Below are positions 23,026-35,400 of a DNA stretch of 64,000 nucleotides, piece by piece. The position numbers and the translations under genes were made by a program. Position 1 is the stretch's first letter; each line of letters opens with the position of its first letter. This DNA comes from Lomentospora prolificans (lineage: Eukaryota > Ascomycota > Sordariomycetes > Microascales > Microascaceae). The notes below the pieces were generated by a model that had not been told where the DNA came from, searched no databases, and saw only the letters and a list, made by a program, of their open reading frames with translations. The DNA is taken from NCBI GenBank assembly GCA_029532625.1, contig JARFXM010000011.1:4353501-4417500 (forward strand). Direction: 5' to 3'.

Positions 23026-24265
23026 ATGGGCAAGAAGAAGAGAAAGTACCCCGATATCGAGGAGGTATTGGGCCGGCCATGGTGTTACTATTGTAAGAAC
23101 CGCGTCGGAGATGTCAATTGCGATGGTTAGATCTATTGTCATTGCTAATGAAGCGGATTAGGTGAGCGCGACTTCGAAGATCTCAAGCTCCTCATATCAC
23201 ACCAAAAAGCCAAGCATTTCAAGTGCGAGGAATGCGGTCGCCGTCTCAATACAGCCGGAGGTACGTGGTTTATACGCTGGCATCTAAAACGTTCCGCTTT
23301 TCCTTGGTGCCTGCGCTAACAATCATTGCCTAGGTCTTTCCGTTCATATGAACCAGGTGCACAAGGAGACGTTAACGCAGGTGGAAAACGCTCTTCCTAA
23401 CCGACAAGGCCTCGATGTAGAGATTTTCGGCATGGAGGGTATTCCACAAGATACTCTCGAACAGCATCGAAACAGGATTATCCAAAACTTCTACCAGGCG
23501 CAAGAGGACCGTCGGATTGCGACTGGTAACCCTACGCCGGGTCATTCTGGAAAGCCCCAAAAGAAGATCAAGATTGAAACACCCGAGGAGCTTAAGAAGA
23601 GGTTGGCGGAATGGAAGGCGAAGAAGGCCGCGGAGAAAGCGGCAGGGCCCAACGGTTCTCCCACAGGTGGAGCGGCCGGTGCCCCGAGTGCGCCGCCAAG
23701 TTCATACGTGAGTATTCGCCCTCCATACCCTGATATACCCCTCCTTGGCTACAGATGGCCTACAATGGAGGGAGTTGTCGATCGAATGTGAAGTTGACTT
23801 ATTTAGAACCAGCCCTATCCTCCCGCACAACAGCAGTATGCCGCGGATGGCCAATACGGAGCTCCAGGCGCCGCGCCGCCCTCGTACCCTCAAGGCGGAT
23901 ACAATAACTATCCCCCATCCTCCCTTCCCGCCCGGCCAAGCGGAACACCTCCTGCTCCTCCCGGCCTTCCTCAACGTCCCGCTTACGGAGGAAACTTCTG
24001 GAGTGGTCCAGGTGCGCCGCCTCCGGGCTATAGCGGCAATGCTTCTACGGTGGATGAGCTCGTGTCTGGTGCTGCCCAACGGGGCGATGACATCGACCAA
24101 CTTATCCGCATGGCAGAGGCTGGTGTTAAGCCTAGCAAGAAAGAGGAAGAAGGAACAGTGGAGAAGAAATCCAAGAAGGACAAGTCCCGGATGTTCTACT
24201 CAGATGCGGACATAAGCCCGGAGGAGAGAATGGCGCAACTGCCAAGGTATGCTTTCGCTCACTGA
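23026..24265 (+). CDS. BuGZ/ZNF207-like zinc-finger protein
   Basis: Exons 23026-23092, 23162-23260, 23334-23707 and 23807-24265 encode 332 aa. The first half matches animal BuGZ (ZNF207), a spindle-matrix and kinetochore protein that binds Bub3. It shows the basic start MGKKKRKY, a first zinc finger (PWCYYCERDFEDLK..HQKAKHF), a second (CEECGRRLNTAGGLSVHMNQVH), the KET motif, then EIFGMEGIP. Splice sites are fixed by this homology: intron 1 (69 nt) splits the Cys codon of CYYC, intron 2 (73 nt) splits a Gly in the second finger, and intron 3 is 99 nt. The C-terminal half is Pro/Gly/Tyr/Gln-rich, as in BuGZ, where such low-complexity sequence drives condensation. It ends with an acidic/basic stretch and ISPEERMAQLPRYAFAH. 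I saw no clear GLEBS (Bub3-binding) motif, so the fungal role may differ. Confidence 0.88.
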
Positions 24266-27200
24266 GCTCGATAGCGCACCTCTAGTGAGAGGGTGGGAGA
24301 GAAAAGGGACCGTGGCGCCGTGACACCTCACCATTACACGGTCTCGTCCGTTCTCCAAAGGGCGTAAATTTCCGGGGCCATACTGACACTCCGATCCCGT
24401 TTCTTTATTACTTGGGTTCTCTTATTTTTCATCTCCATTGCGACGTCCCGGGACAAGACCAGGCAAAGGGAGTTCCGGGCCGGAAACTTAGGCGAACCCT
24501 GGAAATCTACCGGCGTGGAGAAGTCGGGAGGGTAGCAGCTCCCACAGTGCAGCGCTTCTTTACTAGCGAGATAAATAATCCATTGGAACCGATAGAGCCA
24601 AAGATTATAGTAGAATAAAACATCGGGCAGGGCGCTGAAGAGGGACCTATTAATAGTTCCATGTACACTATAGTAGCTAGTAATATCACATCATGTGTGG
24701 TGAGAAAAGACGAGCAACTTTGTGTTCAGTACTCATCAAAATCTAAACGGGAGAGGAGAGTGAAGGCGTTTCTTGGGAGCCCGCAGCCACTTACATCTGC
24801 CGTGGTTGGAGCCCGCACGATTATTCCCAGGGAGAGGGCATCCCGATGTGGAGCTTTGTCATACATATGACGACGTGCTGAAGAGAGTTCATGCATTTAC
24901 TGTGGTGAGGAGCTGCTTACACAACCCAAGCTTCTGGCATCGCGACACCCGAGTCCGAAGCAGCGAGGGCGTTGTGCATCAACTGGATTGACTCGTGCGC
25001 TGGAGCCAAAGTTCTTTTTACGTTGCTACCTCGGGCCATACCCATGGCATGCAGCTCTATATCCGCCTCAAATTGTGCTGATAGATTTTCGCTGCACTTC
25101 CGAAGCATCGCGCGTCCTCGGACATGACAAGATTTCTCTCTCCTTTCCCACTCGAGTGATGCGGGCGGAGGTGATACTTGAGTAGCGGCGTACCGTGGTA
25201 TCGAAGGCACTTCACAATATCCCAGAGCCAGATGGGTAGGGTCAAAAACACAAAAGCGAATACCAAGGGATAGTACCTTAATTAGAGGAGTCGGCGAGGC
25301 GAGGTGGTTCGCGGCTAAATGCAAGATGCTCCACCAAAAACCAACCTTGGTCCCTCGTTCCTGACTCTTTTTGCTGTTTTGCGTCTCTCTCCACACCAGC
25401 TCGAGGCGGGTTTCTCTTTTAGACGCTGAGATCTGATATAGGTTAACCCAGAAATCTTAGCGTTTGTTATATCCCCCCAGAATCAAGGTTTTTCCACGAA
25501 TCAAGACCGTTTTCGTGCTCGGACTTGGGCCTCGCTTTTTTCTTTTCCCCATTTAGGTCATTCCGATTACCCCGATACCCATTTCTTTTCCTCCTCTTCT
25601 CCAAGAATCCAGAGCAACTTGTTCATGTCTTATCCCGTCTCGGGTTCTATCTAGGTTGCGACCTTTCGCGGGCGACCCTTCCTAGGCCAGATTTGGGGAT
25701 TTGTTCGAGAGTATGGTTGAAGAAGGATCGAAAGGACGTTCCCGTCCGTCCTCAACTACGGCCCCCCTCCATTCGAGGACGAAGTGTGTCGATGCCGCTC
25801 CGGCCAGGTGGCGCCGTGTAATTTAGAGCTTTATAAACGAGTAAAGTAGGCTTTTATAGGTGATGCATATCCCAACTCTTCGGAGAAAAGGGAGGGGGAA
25901 CCAGCAAAACACCATCCACAACGCATCTCGCCGTTCAACACTCGCTATTGAGGGACGTCGTCTCAACTGTTACACCCAGCGAGCGTTGGGCTAGGCTAAA
26001 GCGCTTTGTGCCTACTTCGTAGGTGGATCGAGTTTGGGCCGTGGTACGAGAGGAAGAGACAAGGACTGGAGCCTTGGCCTGATGTGTCGATCCCGACGTA
26101 ACGCTGCCCGAAGGTCAGCATATTTTTGCCTAGTCTGCCAGTGTGGCGCGGCGTCAAACGAAGCGGTTAGCGGCCATCTTCACCGACGCCAAACGTTGGC
26201 CATGTTAGTCGCAGACGGCTTTTTGCGTGCGCTGGGCGGGGAATGGTTCGTGAGGGGAAGAGAAAGCAACCCCGAACCCGAACAGCAAAAGGGACTTGGA
26301 AATTGTACCTCCAATTGCTACTCGTGTGATTATCAGTGTTTTGACGACCACGCGCTGTAGGAAGGAGATAGCACGCGTCGAGTGCAGCTGTTTCTCTCGC
26401 TTCTTGACCAAGCGAGGCTCGATGGCTTCTTTATCTGGGTTTCCTCGAATTCGCTTCCCAAGCTTTCGTCTAATATAATGGCTCATGCATGTTCTTCCAT
26501 CACAAACGACTATCATCTTGGCCACATCTCCAAGTTTCTGAGGCTCTTCAATCTCCGGAACACTGGCCTCGGAACTCCAACTACCCCGGGTGACCATTTT
26601 ACCCGCTGCTAGCATGGCCGGGAAGGGAAAAAGAATCGCCCACTCCAAGGGGACAGCATCGTTCTATTGCCATGCCATGCCTCCTCCCACCCCGCTGGCA
26701 AATAGAGAGGCAGGTACTCCAACTCCCGATTGCCCAATAGCAGCCACCGCTCACTTTTTGTCGCATCCTTTCCCTTGCCCTTCCCACTCGCGAAGCCGAA
26801 GCTGGGCTCACGTTTGAACGCAACATCAACCGCCAAGGGGACCCCAATTCCTGCTTTGATTTACCAACCGTTCTTGGTTCACCCGCACTGTCCATGCGCG
26901 TGCCTGAAATGTACCCAGGCATGCCTTCATTGTCTCTCCTCCCACCCCAGGAAAGCGGCCGTGGATCCCGAAATACCCTAGGATATGTGCGTTTCCACCG
27001 TTCCCAAGAGTATACCGCTAGGAACCATACTCGGGAACGGGAGAGTTAGGCAAGTTGGATCAAATGGATCAACGGCCGGGTGGGTCTTGGCGGTCATCAA
27101 TGCGACGCCGTCACGCCTGATCAATATGTTTATCCTTTCCACAGGGATAGTGCCAATCTATAGTTGCAGTCGCCAGTCTCCATCGCCTCGCGGGTCCCAC

Positions 27201-27826
27201 GAGAAGGCGAAAGAAGTACTCTCTCCGTCTTCCACCGAAGGGAGATACTCGTGCACGACAAGGGTCACAGCAGAAGAGAGAAGCGGACCCTCATCGTCCC
27301 TCCACTTGTGCAATGTTTCCCCGTTCCCCGTGAATCTCTGGCCCGTTAATTGCGCGCGCTCTTTGTTGCGTTCCCGGTTGGAACCGGATGGCCGTCCGCC
27401 TGTCTGCTCTCGTCTAGCCCACCACGATGGAGGTGTCCGTCAAATATATCCAGCTCTCTGGGTATAGTGCATCTCCCGCTACTACCTTCCATGCACGTAG
27501 TAGAAAAAAGAATTGTCGTAGCTCCGAATTGGATCCATGTATTGAGAAAGCTCCCTCTCGTTATAAAAGGATCGAGGAACCTCACCACTTCTCCTAAGCT
27601 TCTGGTCTCCCGTCCCCATTGCTTCCCTCATCACCCCTTCCTCTCTTAAGACGTGAGGCCATATCCACCGAAAGGAAGGATATCGAGGACGCTTCTCCCC
27701 CATAAGCTTTGGTGAGAGCTTATACGGAGAACACTGGTGACGATCGCCTCATTGTTTTTCTTTCTTTGGAAAACAAGTCGTCTATAATAGTGATCATCGC
27801 TCCTCCTTTCCAGACTTACCCCCATC
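24266..27826. other. 3.6-kb intergenic region between BuGZ-like gene and GH115
   Basis: Scattered short open stretches (for example 24917-25396 minus and 26985-27467 plus) show no recognisable domain or consistent codon pattern. The right end contains the GH115 promoter with a TATA-like element and a pyrimidine-rich leader. Confidence 0.45.
27562..27569 (+). promoter_or_regulatory. TATA-like element of the GH115 gene
   Basis: TATAAAAG, 258 bases upstream of the GH115 ATG (265 bases from start to start) and followed by CT-rich sequence. The distance is plausible for a fungal promoter with a long leader. Confidence 0.4.
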
Positions 27827-30800
27827 ATGGCTCCCCTGAGCCTCAAGGTTCTCGCGGTGGCCGCCTTCGCCGGTCTATCTCCGCTCGTCTCGGCGATTGG
27901 CCAGAAGAAAATCATCGCATTCGAGAGCTCCGACGGTGCTTTCCAGATCGCCGGCAAGAACCTTGGCGCTGGTCAGATCCGCGTGTCCGAGGACGAGTAC
28001 TGGGGCGTCATCCGCGCCGCGGGCGATCTCGCTACCGACTTTGGTCGTGTCACAGGAACCAACTACACTCTCAGCAACGGCAAGGCAGATGCGTCGCCTG
28101 CCGAGTACAGGTTCAAGCCGGTTGATGTGTCGGATAACACAGTCGTAAGTGAGCTCTTTCTTTTTTTTTTTTTTTTTTTTTTTCTTATTTACTTCATGCC
28201 CTTTGCGTTGGGACATAGTTTCAGTTACGCCTCCGGTTGCGCTTTTCTTCTTTATTTACTTGAATTGGAGGATTAGACTTACCCAATTGTCAATTGCTTT
28301 TCCTCTCAATTTTTGATCTCTTTTCGTGCTTGCATGGCAAATGCCATTGCGTGGACGGGTGCGAACGGAGTACTGGTGGCGATGGCGATGCGGCATCGTG
28401 TCCTCGCCTCTCCTAGCTTACACCACCACACACACAACCTTGCAGACACACACCCACATATCCCCGCTGAGAAGAGAGTGGGATCTCACGGCCCGACTCA
28501 ACGGACCGCGACCTGCCCTCTCCCAGCTCAAGCCCTCCTTCTCGATTAAATCAAACTTCTACCCTCCCAAAATTAACCATGTGTGCGAGGCTAGAAGACT
28601 AACACATTTCGTCTTTCCGTCCTGAATAGTACAAAGTCCTAGCCGAGGAATCCTTCACCGGCCCTACGTATTCCGACCCTGACGCCGCTAAGACCGTCGT
28701 CATCGCGGGCACCATCGGCAAGTCTTCCCTCATCTCGACGCTCATTGACGACGGCAAGATCGACGTCTCCGACATCGAGGGCGAGTGGGAGGCCTTTGTC
28801 AGCGTGCTTGTTGACGAGCCTATCGAGGGTGTTGAAAGGGCTCTCGTCATCGCTGGAGCTGATCCCCGTGGTACCATTTTCGGCATCTACGATGTTAGCG
28901 AGCAGATTGGTGTTAGTCCTTGGTACTTCTGGGCTGATGTCCCGACCAAGAAGCATCAAGACATCTATGTCCTCGAGGGCAAGGTTCAGGGGTCGCCTTC
29001 CGTCAAGTACCGAGGTTTCTTCTTGAACGACGAGCAACCTGGTCTCTCCAACTGGGTTGGGTAAGTCCATTATTCTTCCCAGGCTTTCTGCTTTGTTTGT
29101 TGCTAATCTCCTCACAGTAACAACTTCCCCGATGCCTGGAACGGTGCTGCCGGCTACACCCATGAGTTCTACACGCTTGTTTGCGAGCTGCTCCTCCGTC
29201 TCCGCGCCAATTACTTCTGGCCCACCCTCTGGGGATCCATCTATTACACGGATGACAATAAGAACCAGCCGCTTGCCGACGCCTTCGAAGTCGTTCTCGG
29301 CTCTTCTCACACTGAACCCCTGATGCGCGGTCAGAACGAGTTCCGTACCTACTACGAGGGTCCTTGGGCTTATAACCTCAACAACGAGACGATCGATGAC
29401 TACTTCCGCGTCGGTGCTCTCCGTGCCAAACCCTACGCTAGGAACAGTTTGTTCACCATGGCGATGAGAGGAACTGGGGATACCGAGATCGAAGGCGGCC
29501 TCGGCCTCGGCGCCCTCCTTGAGATGCTTGAAGAGCTTGTGGACAACCAGCGCAAAATCATTGAGGATACCCTTGAGGTTGACATTGCTACCGTCCCCCA
29601 AGCTTGGTGCCTTTACAAGGAGGTTCAGTCCTACCAGGAGAAGGGACTCCACGTTCCCGAGGATATTACCCTTCTCTGGTCCGACGACAACTGGGGCAAC
29701 GTCCGCCGTCTTCCCCTGGCCAATGAGACTGAGCGCATCGGCGGCGCGGGTGTCTACTACCACTTTGACTATGTCGGCGATCCGCGCGACTACAAGTGGA
29801 TCAACACCATCCAGCTTCAAAAGACAAGCGAGCAACTGCACCTTGCAAAGTCTCGTGGCGCTGACCGCATCTGGATCGTTAACGTTGGTGATCTCAAGCC
29901 CCTTGAGATCCCCATCACCCACTACCTCGACCTCGCGTACGACACTGATAAGTGGCACATTGACAGCGCTTCTGAATGGCTTGAGGCCTGGGCTACCCGT
30001 GAATTTGGTGCCGAGGTTGCCAAGGATATTGCCAATATCATGACCCGCTACGGCCTCTACGCCGCTCGTCGCAAGTACGAACTCCTCGAGCCTCATGTCT
30101 ACAGTGTCATCAACTACTACGAGGCCGAGTCCGTCCTCGCCCAGTGGGCTGACCTACGCCGGGATGCACAGTCCGTCTATGACAAGCTCGATGCTGAGTA
30201 CCAGCCCGCGTACTTCCAGATGATTCTTCACCCCATCCGTGGTGGTGAGATTGTCCACCAGATCAACATTGCTGCCGCTCGCAACGCTTTGTATGCCGGC
30301 CAGAAGAGGAACTCGGCCAACGACATGATCTCCTACGGTGTTGATCTCTTGCTTGCCGATGCTAACCTCACCCAGGAGTGGGATGAGCTCCTTGACGGAA
30401 AGTGGGCGCATATGATGGACCGTAAGTGTTTCCCTTCCAATCCATGGAACTGCATGGTGCAATCAAATAGCTAACCCAACCTAGAAACCCACATCAACTA
30501 CGAGGGTTACTGGCAGCAGCCTATGCGCAACACCCTCCCTGCCATGTCCTACGTCCAGACCACCGTCAACTCCATCGCTGGTCACGTCGGCATTGGTGTC
30601 GAGGGCTCCAACGCCACCGTCCCCGGTGATGACAAGTGGCATGGCAATAGCGCTAACGACCTCACTCTTCCCCCTCTCGAGCCCTATGGCCCCTCTTCCC
30701 GCTACTTCGACGTCTTCTGGCGCGGCACCGACACCTGCGAATGGACTGCCTCGCCCGAGGTCTCATGGCTGAAACTCTCCCAGAACACCGGTACAGTCGG

Positions 30801-31734
30801 CCCTGACGGCGGTGAAGACACCCGCGTCCTCGTATCCGTTGACTGGGACAGTGTGCCGGCGGATTTCACCTCCAAGACCCTCTACATCAATGTTACTACT
30901 CCCTGCCGCCACTTCGAGAAGTACGCCTACCAGGAGCCCCGCGTCCTTGTTCCCGTTAACAAGAGGGCGTCTCCCCCCGAGGGCTTCGAGGGTTTCGTCG
31001 AGTCCGATGGCGTTGTATCCATCGAAGGCGAGCACTACCAGTCCATCGTCCCTGGCAGCTCGGATAGCGAGGAGATCACTTACCACACCTTTAAGAACTA
31101 CGGCCGCACCTCTTCCGGTGTTGGCCTCGTTCCCTATGGTATCGAGAAGCTTGAGCTCGGCGAAGGCCCCGCGCTCGAATACAACCTCTACCTCTACACC
31201 AACACCACGGCCAACGTCACCCTCTACCTCTCCCCTTCGCACAATTACCTCGGCGAATTCGACCCTCTAGAGTACGCCGTCGCCCTTTATCCCAAGGGCA
31301 CGGAAGCCCCCGAGCCTAAGCTCGTCCGCCCCGTTAGCAAGACGGAGGGCACTCAGATGCCCGACGGGTGGGGCCACTCCGTCGCCGACGCCGTCTGGGG
31401 CCTTCGCTCCAACATCACCACCTCGTCCTTCCAGATCGAGAAGGAGGGCGAGCACGTCCTTCGCATCTGGACCCTCCTTCCCAGCATCATCGTGCAAAAG
31501 ATCGTCATCAACCTCGGCGGGTTGAGGCCCTCTTACCTTGGACCCCCCGAGTCGTTCCTCGTCGGTAGAGATACCCTCGGGGAGAGGAACGGCACGAGTT
31601 TCAGGGATGCTCCCAACGTTGTCGGCGGCATCAATAGTGCTATTGTTGCTGAGGAGGAGGGTGCCGCGGTCAGGATGACCGGTGCTTCGTGGATCGTTGC
31701 CGTCGTTACCGCTGCTGCTTGGTTAGTTCTCTAA
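27827..31734 (+). CDS. secreted glycoside hydrolase family 115 (xylan alpha-1,2-glucuronidase)
   Basis: Exons 27827-28144, 28630-29060, 29118-30421 and 30485-31734 encode 1100 aa, about the usual length for GH115 enzymes. These remove 4-O-methyl-glucuronic acid side chains from glucuronoxylan outside the cell. Residues 1-23 (MAPLSLKVLAVAAFAGLSPLVSA) have the form of a signal peptide, though the count slightly exceeds a minimal one. Family-typical stretches include GADPRGTIFGIYDVSEQIGV, SPWYFWADVP, YRGFFLNDEQP, LRANYFWPTLWG, YYHFDYVGDPRDYKWI and HPIRGGEIVHQ. Several N-glycosylation sequons are present. The very C-terminus ends in a short hydrophobic run (WIVAVVTAAAWLVL) after small residues, possibly a GPI-attachment signal. 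Intron 1 is 485 nt with a 23-T tract near its donor; introns 2 and 3 are 57 and 63 nt. The antisense strand is open for 485 codons, a codon-bias shadow. Confidence 0.93.
28161..28183 (+). repeat. poly(T) tract, 23 nt, in GH115 intron 1
   Basis: 23 uninterrupted T about 16 bases after the GTAAGT donor of the 485-nt first intron (28145-28629). Confidence 0.9.
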
Positions 31735-32439
31735 GCTTAGCAAAAAGAAAAAGCAAAGAGGATTGGAAGAGAGATAGATGAGAATGACTGAATTGGCTGT
31801 AGGATTGTCTACGGACGGGGAGATTTGGGGCCCAGTAATTATGAACTTTGCTGGGGAAGTGTTGTTTCTTCTATGTTAATAATCTTGAAGTCTAATAGTG
31901 AAACAATGGTACATACCTTTTTGATATGATTCTTTACAATCTTAGATGTGACTTGGGTAGGTCTCTCTCCGGGCCGTTCCTTACCCGCGAAGTTTCCGAT
32001 CCATCGTCGCTACTTTATACTGTGAGAGCTGTAAGACAACTTGCAATGGAATATCTCTATACACGCGCCAACACGAGTTCTGGAACGAATTCGATACATT
32101 AACTATCCACTAACAAAGGAAGCCCGGGGTATATACGACTAAATGAATTAGGTATTTCATAAGGCTAGTAGATTACTGGTATTACAAACTCGTAAGAGGT
32201 AAAAAGGCGATCCATAATATAACCGCGTCGCATCCCATCTCGCATCCAGACTTGAAGAAGAGCGCTTATTTCCCAACTTCACTCATGCATTGTTTCCATG
32301 GTATATCTGCGTAAAATAAGAAGTCTACTACCCAAAGGGCAAAGTTGAGAAGAAAGTGTAAGGCAGATTCAAGAAAGGTAAGGGAAATGAAAAAAAAAAG
32401 GACCAGGGAATGAAGGGGGGATACCAAATAGCAATACTG
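31735..32439. other. convergent intergenic region, GH115 / 1229-aa protein 3' ends
   Basis: AT-richer spacer between two converging genes. No coding region is supported. Confidence 0.5.
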
Positions 32440-35400
32440 CTACAGCCACAAGAGCCACTTAACGACTTTGATGGTTCCCGTGCCGATCCCCAGGATCCCC
32501 CTGAGCATCATGACGACGAACCAAACGTACCACATGAAGCCGACGAGCACCCATTCAACGCCTAGCCACATAGCCCTTCTGACCCATCTGAAGCGACGGC
32601 GCCTCCTACGCAGCATCTTCTCAATGACGTCAACGACACGCTTGACCTTGAGCCTCTGTCTCTGCGACACCTCGCGGCTCGCCTCGTCCGCATCGTCAGC
32701 GGCCACACGTGCCATGGACGAGAGGTCTACACCCACCCTGATGCGGAGGGCTTCGAGGTCGGCGTGAAGGCTAGGGCTCGTCTTGTTCGTGAACTGGTCC
32801 GCCGACCTTTGCCATTGGTCCGTCGATGTCTGGATCGAGTTGTTGAGGATGCCGCCCGCAAAAGTAAACATATCCGCGGGTGCTACCGTTTGAGAGGCGA
32901 ACGCTACCTTATCTCCGCTAAGACTGGCGAGCTCAGGCCAGTTTATGCCGGTCACGTCATTTCCATCGTCAGATTCATCGCTATCGGGCTTCGGCTTCTT
33001 TTCAACAGGGAGATGGTGGGCGCGGTTAGCGCGGCGTGCAATCTCCATGGCCATGACTCCAGAGCTTAGGAGCAGGGCTCGAATACGAGCAATCTCACGC
33101 CTAGAGGTAGGAGCGTGCTGTTCTGGTGAGCGGCTCCTCATAGTCATCGACCAGTGACTGTCTGAATTTCGAGACATAGAAGAGTAGTGGCGAGAGCTGT
33201 TAAATGAAGGCGGGACGGCGAGCATGGCGGTCAAGCGCTTATCGTGAGCCCTCACCATTTGATCGGTATTGTGCTCCGCAAACGGGTCCGACTGCTCGTC
33301 AGGCGAAAGAAGGCTCCTATTCTGGCTGGCCTGCTGAGTTGTGGCGTCACTGAAACCACCGGACTGCATGCTTGGGCGTCTTGAGCCTCGCGTGTCACTC
33401 ATCACATCGACACCACTTGCCCGAACTGGATTTGTTGCTCGGCCAGCATGGTGGAACTCGGGCATCTGGCTCAGATAGGGCTTAGCTATGCCCGTAGATT
33501 CGTCCCGGCTAGGACGGGACCAATGTCTTCCGCGGCCTCTCTCATCGCTCTCTGAGTCGGAAGAAGCACATTCCTCGGATAGAGCCACATTTGAAGGGTC
33601 CGTTTCCTTCTTCCATATTATATCGCCCAACTTCGACACACCGCTGCGTAGGACGGTGTCGATCCGCGCACCAGGTGCCTTGAGAAGGCCCCTAATTCCA
33701 ATGACCTCGTCTGCCTTGACCTTGACGCTAGGTAGACGGTGATGGCCCTTGCTGAGTTCTTGTGCCACCTTCCCAACTTGGGGTCGATTATTGGAGCTGC
33801 TAGAAAACCTCCTCTCGAGTGACGTGCTGCGCTTCTCAGACTGGGTGAAGGGTCCCGAGGCCCACCGGGAAAGGTCGGCATCCACATCAGTCTCACAGTT
33901 TTTATCGTCGACATTGATGGCATACTTGTCTTTGCCCTGATCCCGAAAGATATGTTTGACTTTTGTAAAAGGGTTGCGTGTTGGTGAGCCCCCACGGCTA
34001 GGTAAAGGAGAGATATCGAGATAGCTATCCCGTGAAGGCACCGGTTCTGGGGAGTTGGGGGCTGTCCGCTCTATCTCCAATGACTGGCGCGCACTGCCGA
34101 CAGGGACATCTAGTCTCGGCCGCTGTGGACGGCGATTACGGAGTGACGAATATGGTTCATGGACTCGCAAACCCATGCTACCCATATTCTCCTCAAGATC
34201 GCTGGCGTTGTTAAAGGAATTTTGGCGACTATGGAGGCGACTAGGTGGCTTTGATGCAGGATCCTTTGCCTTCTCTGGTGTCCGGTAGGAGACAGGAGGG
34301 TACTTCGAAGCCTCCGATCGGACAGGTTTCAGTGCTATGTCTTTTTCTTCCTTCGCAATCATCTCCATCATTTGCTTGGCGAGGATATCCTTGGATGTAC
34401 CCGTGATGGTTCCACTCCTAAACCGGGAGTCCTTGTAATCATTGTCGCTGTCTGATAGATCGGACGTGGACCCTCTCGGTGGTCCGAAAAATTCGTGATT
34501 ACTATGTAGCGAGCTATTATGGCGATGGTGGTATAGACCTCCGGGATGGAGGCGCGAGTGTTCACGAGGGCTGCCGAATAAAGGTTCTGTCTCAACCTTT
34601 GGAGGGGTCGGATCAGGGGGTTTATCTGGGGTCGAGTCCTCGGTACGCTCTCTCGTTGCAGGTCGAGATATCGCGCTTAAAACGTCTTCACTGTGGTGAG
34701 AGTTGTTTCGTAGGGACACCTCCAATTCTGAACCTCGAGGATACAACCGGCTCCAATGACGGTCCTCGATCAACAATTTATTGCTGCCTTGCTCAAGCCA
34801 GTATACATCGGCAATCATTTCTGCAGGCTCAATGAACCAGTCCACACGAGGCCGGTTAGGTTTCGAGGTGTTTGAGCTGGTCAATGCAGCTGAGGTATTG
34901 GTTGTTTGAACCGCTGCTCCCAGATACACAGGAAGTAACGGCACGGCAATGGTATTCGTAGTGTTTGATTGTTCGCTATTCCGCTTTGATATACTTTCTA
35001 TCTCATCAATCCAGCTTGTAACACGGTCGACATCGTTAAACCCTTGGGTCTCCCCATCGATCGCCTGCCGTTCTCGGGCCCTAACCTTGCGGTTGCGAAT
35101 ATACTGGAGAGGGTTATACTGGCGGCCAACCGCAGTGTACACCGCCGAGGATTGAGGTGACGAATGCATAGATGCCGCTGTCGGGGGTGGCTGGGTGCCA
35201 GTAGCTCGTAAGGGAGGGACGTGCTCTAGTAATCGGCGGTACTGCGCCATCAGTTCTATGTAGTCCTTGGCTTTTTGGACACGAGCAAGTGTCGACCGAG
35301 ATACATGGTAGCGATAACCTCCATCGGGTGCTGTGACATCAAAAGATTCAAAAGCATGACGCAGCCCGGAGGCGTTCCGAGGCATTGATCGGTCAGGCCG

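Noticed and set aside
26985..27467. 160-codon ORF upstream of GH115
   Set aside because: No recognisable motif; probably promoter-distal spacer.
28639..30096. 485-codon open frame antisense to the GH115 gene
   Set aside because: It mirrors the strongly biased codon usage of the sense gene (G/C third positions) and has no recognisable domain.
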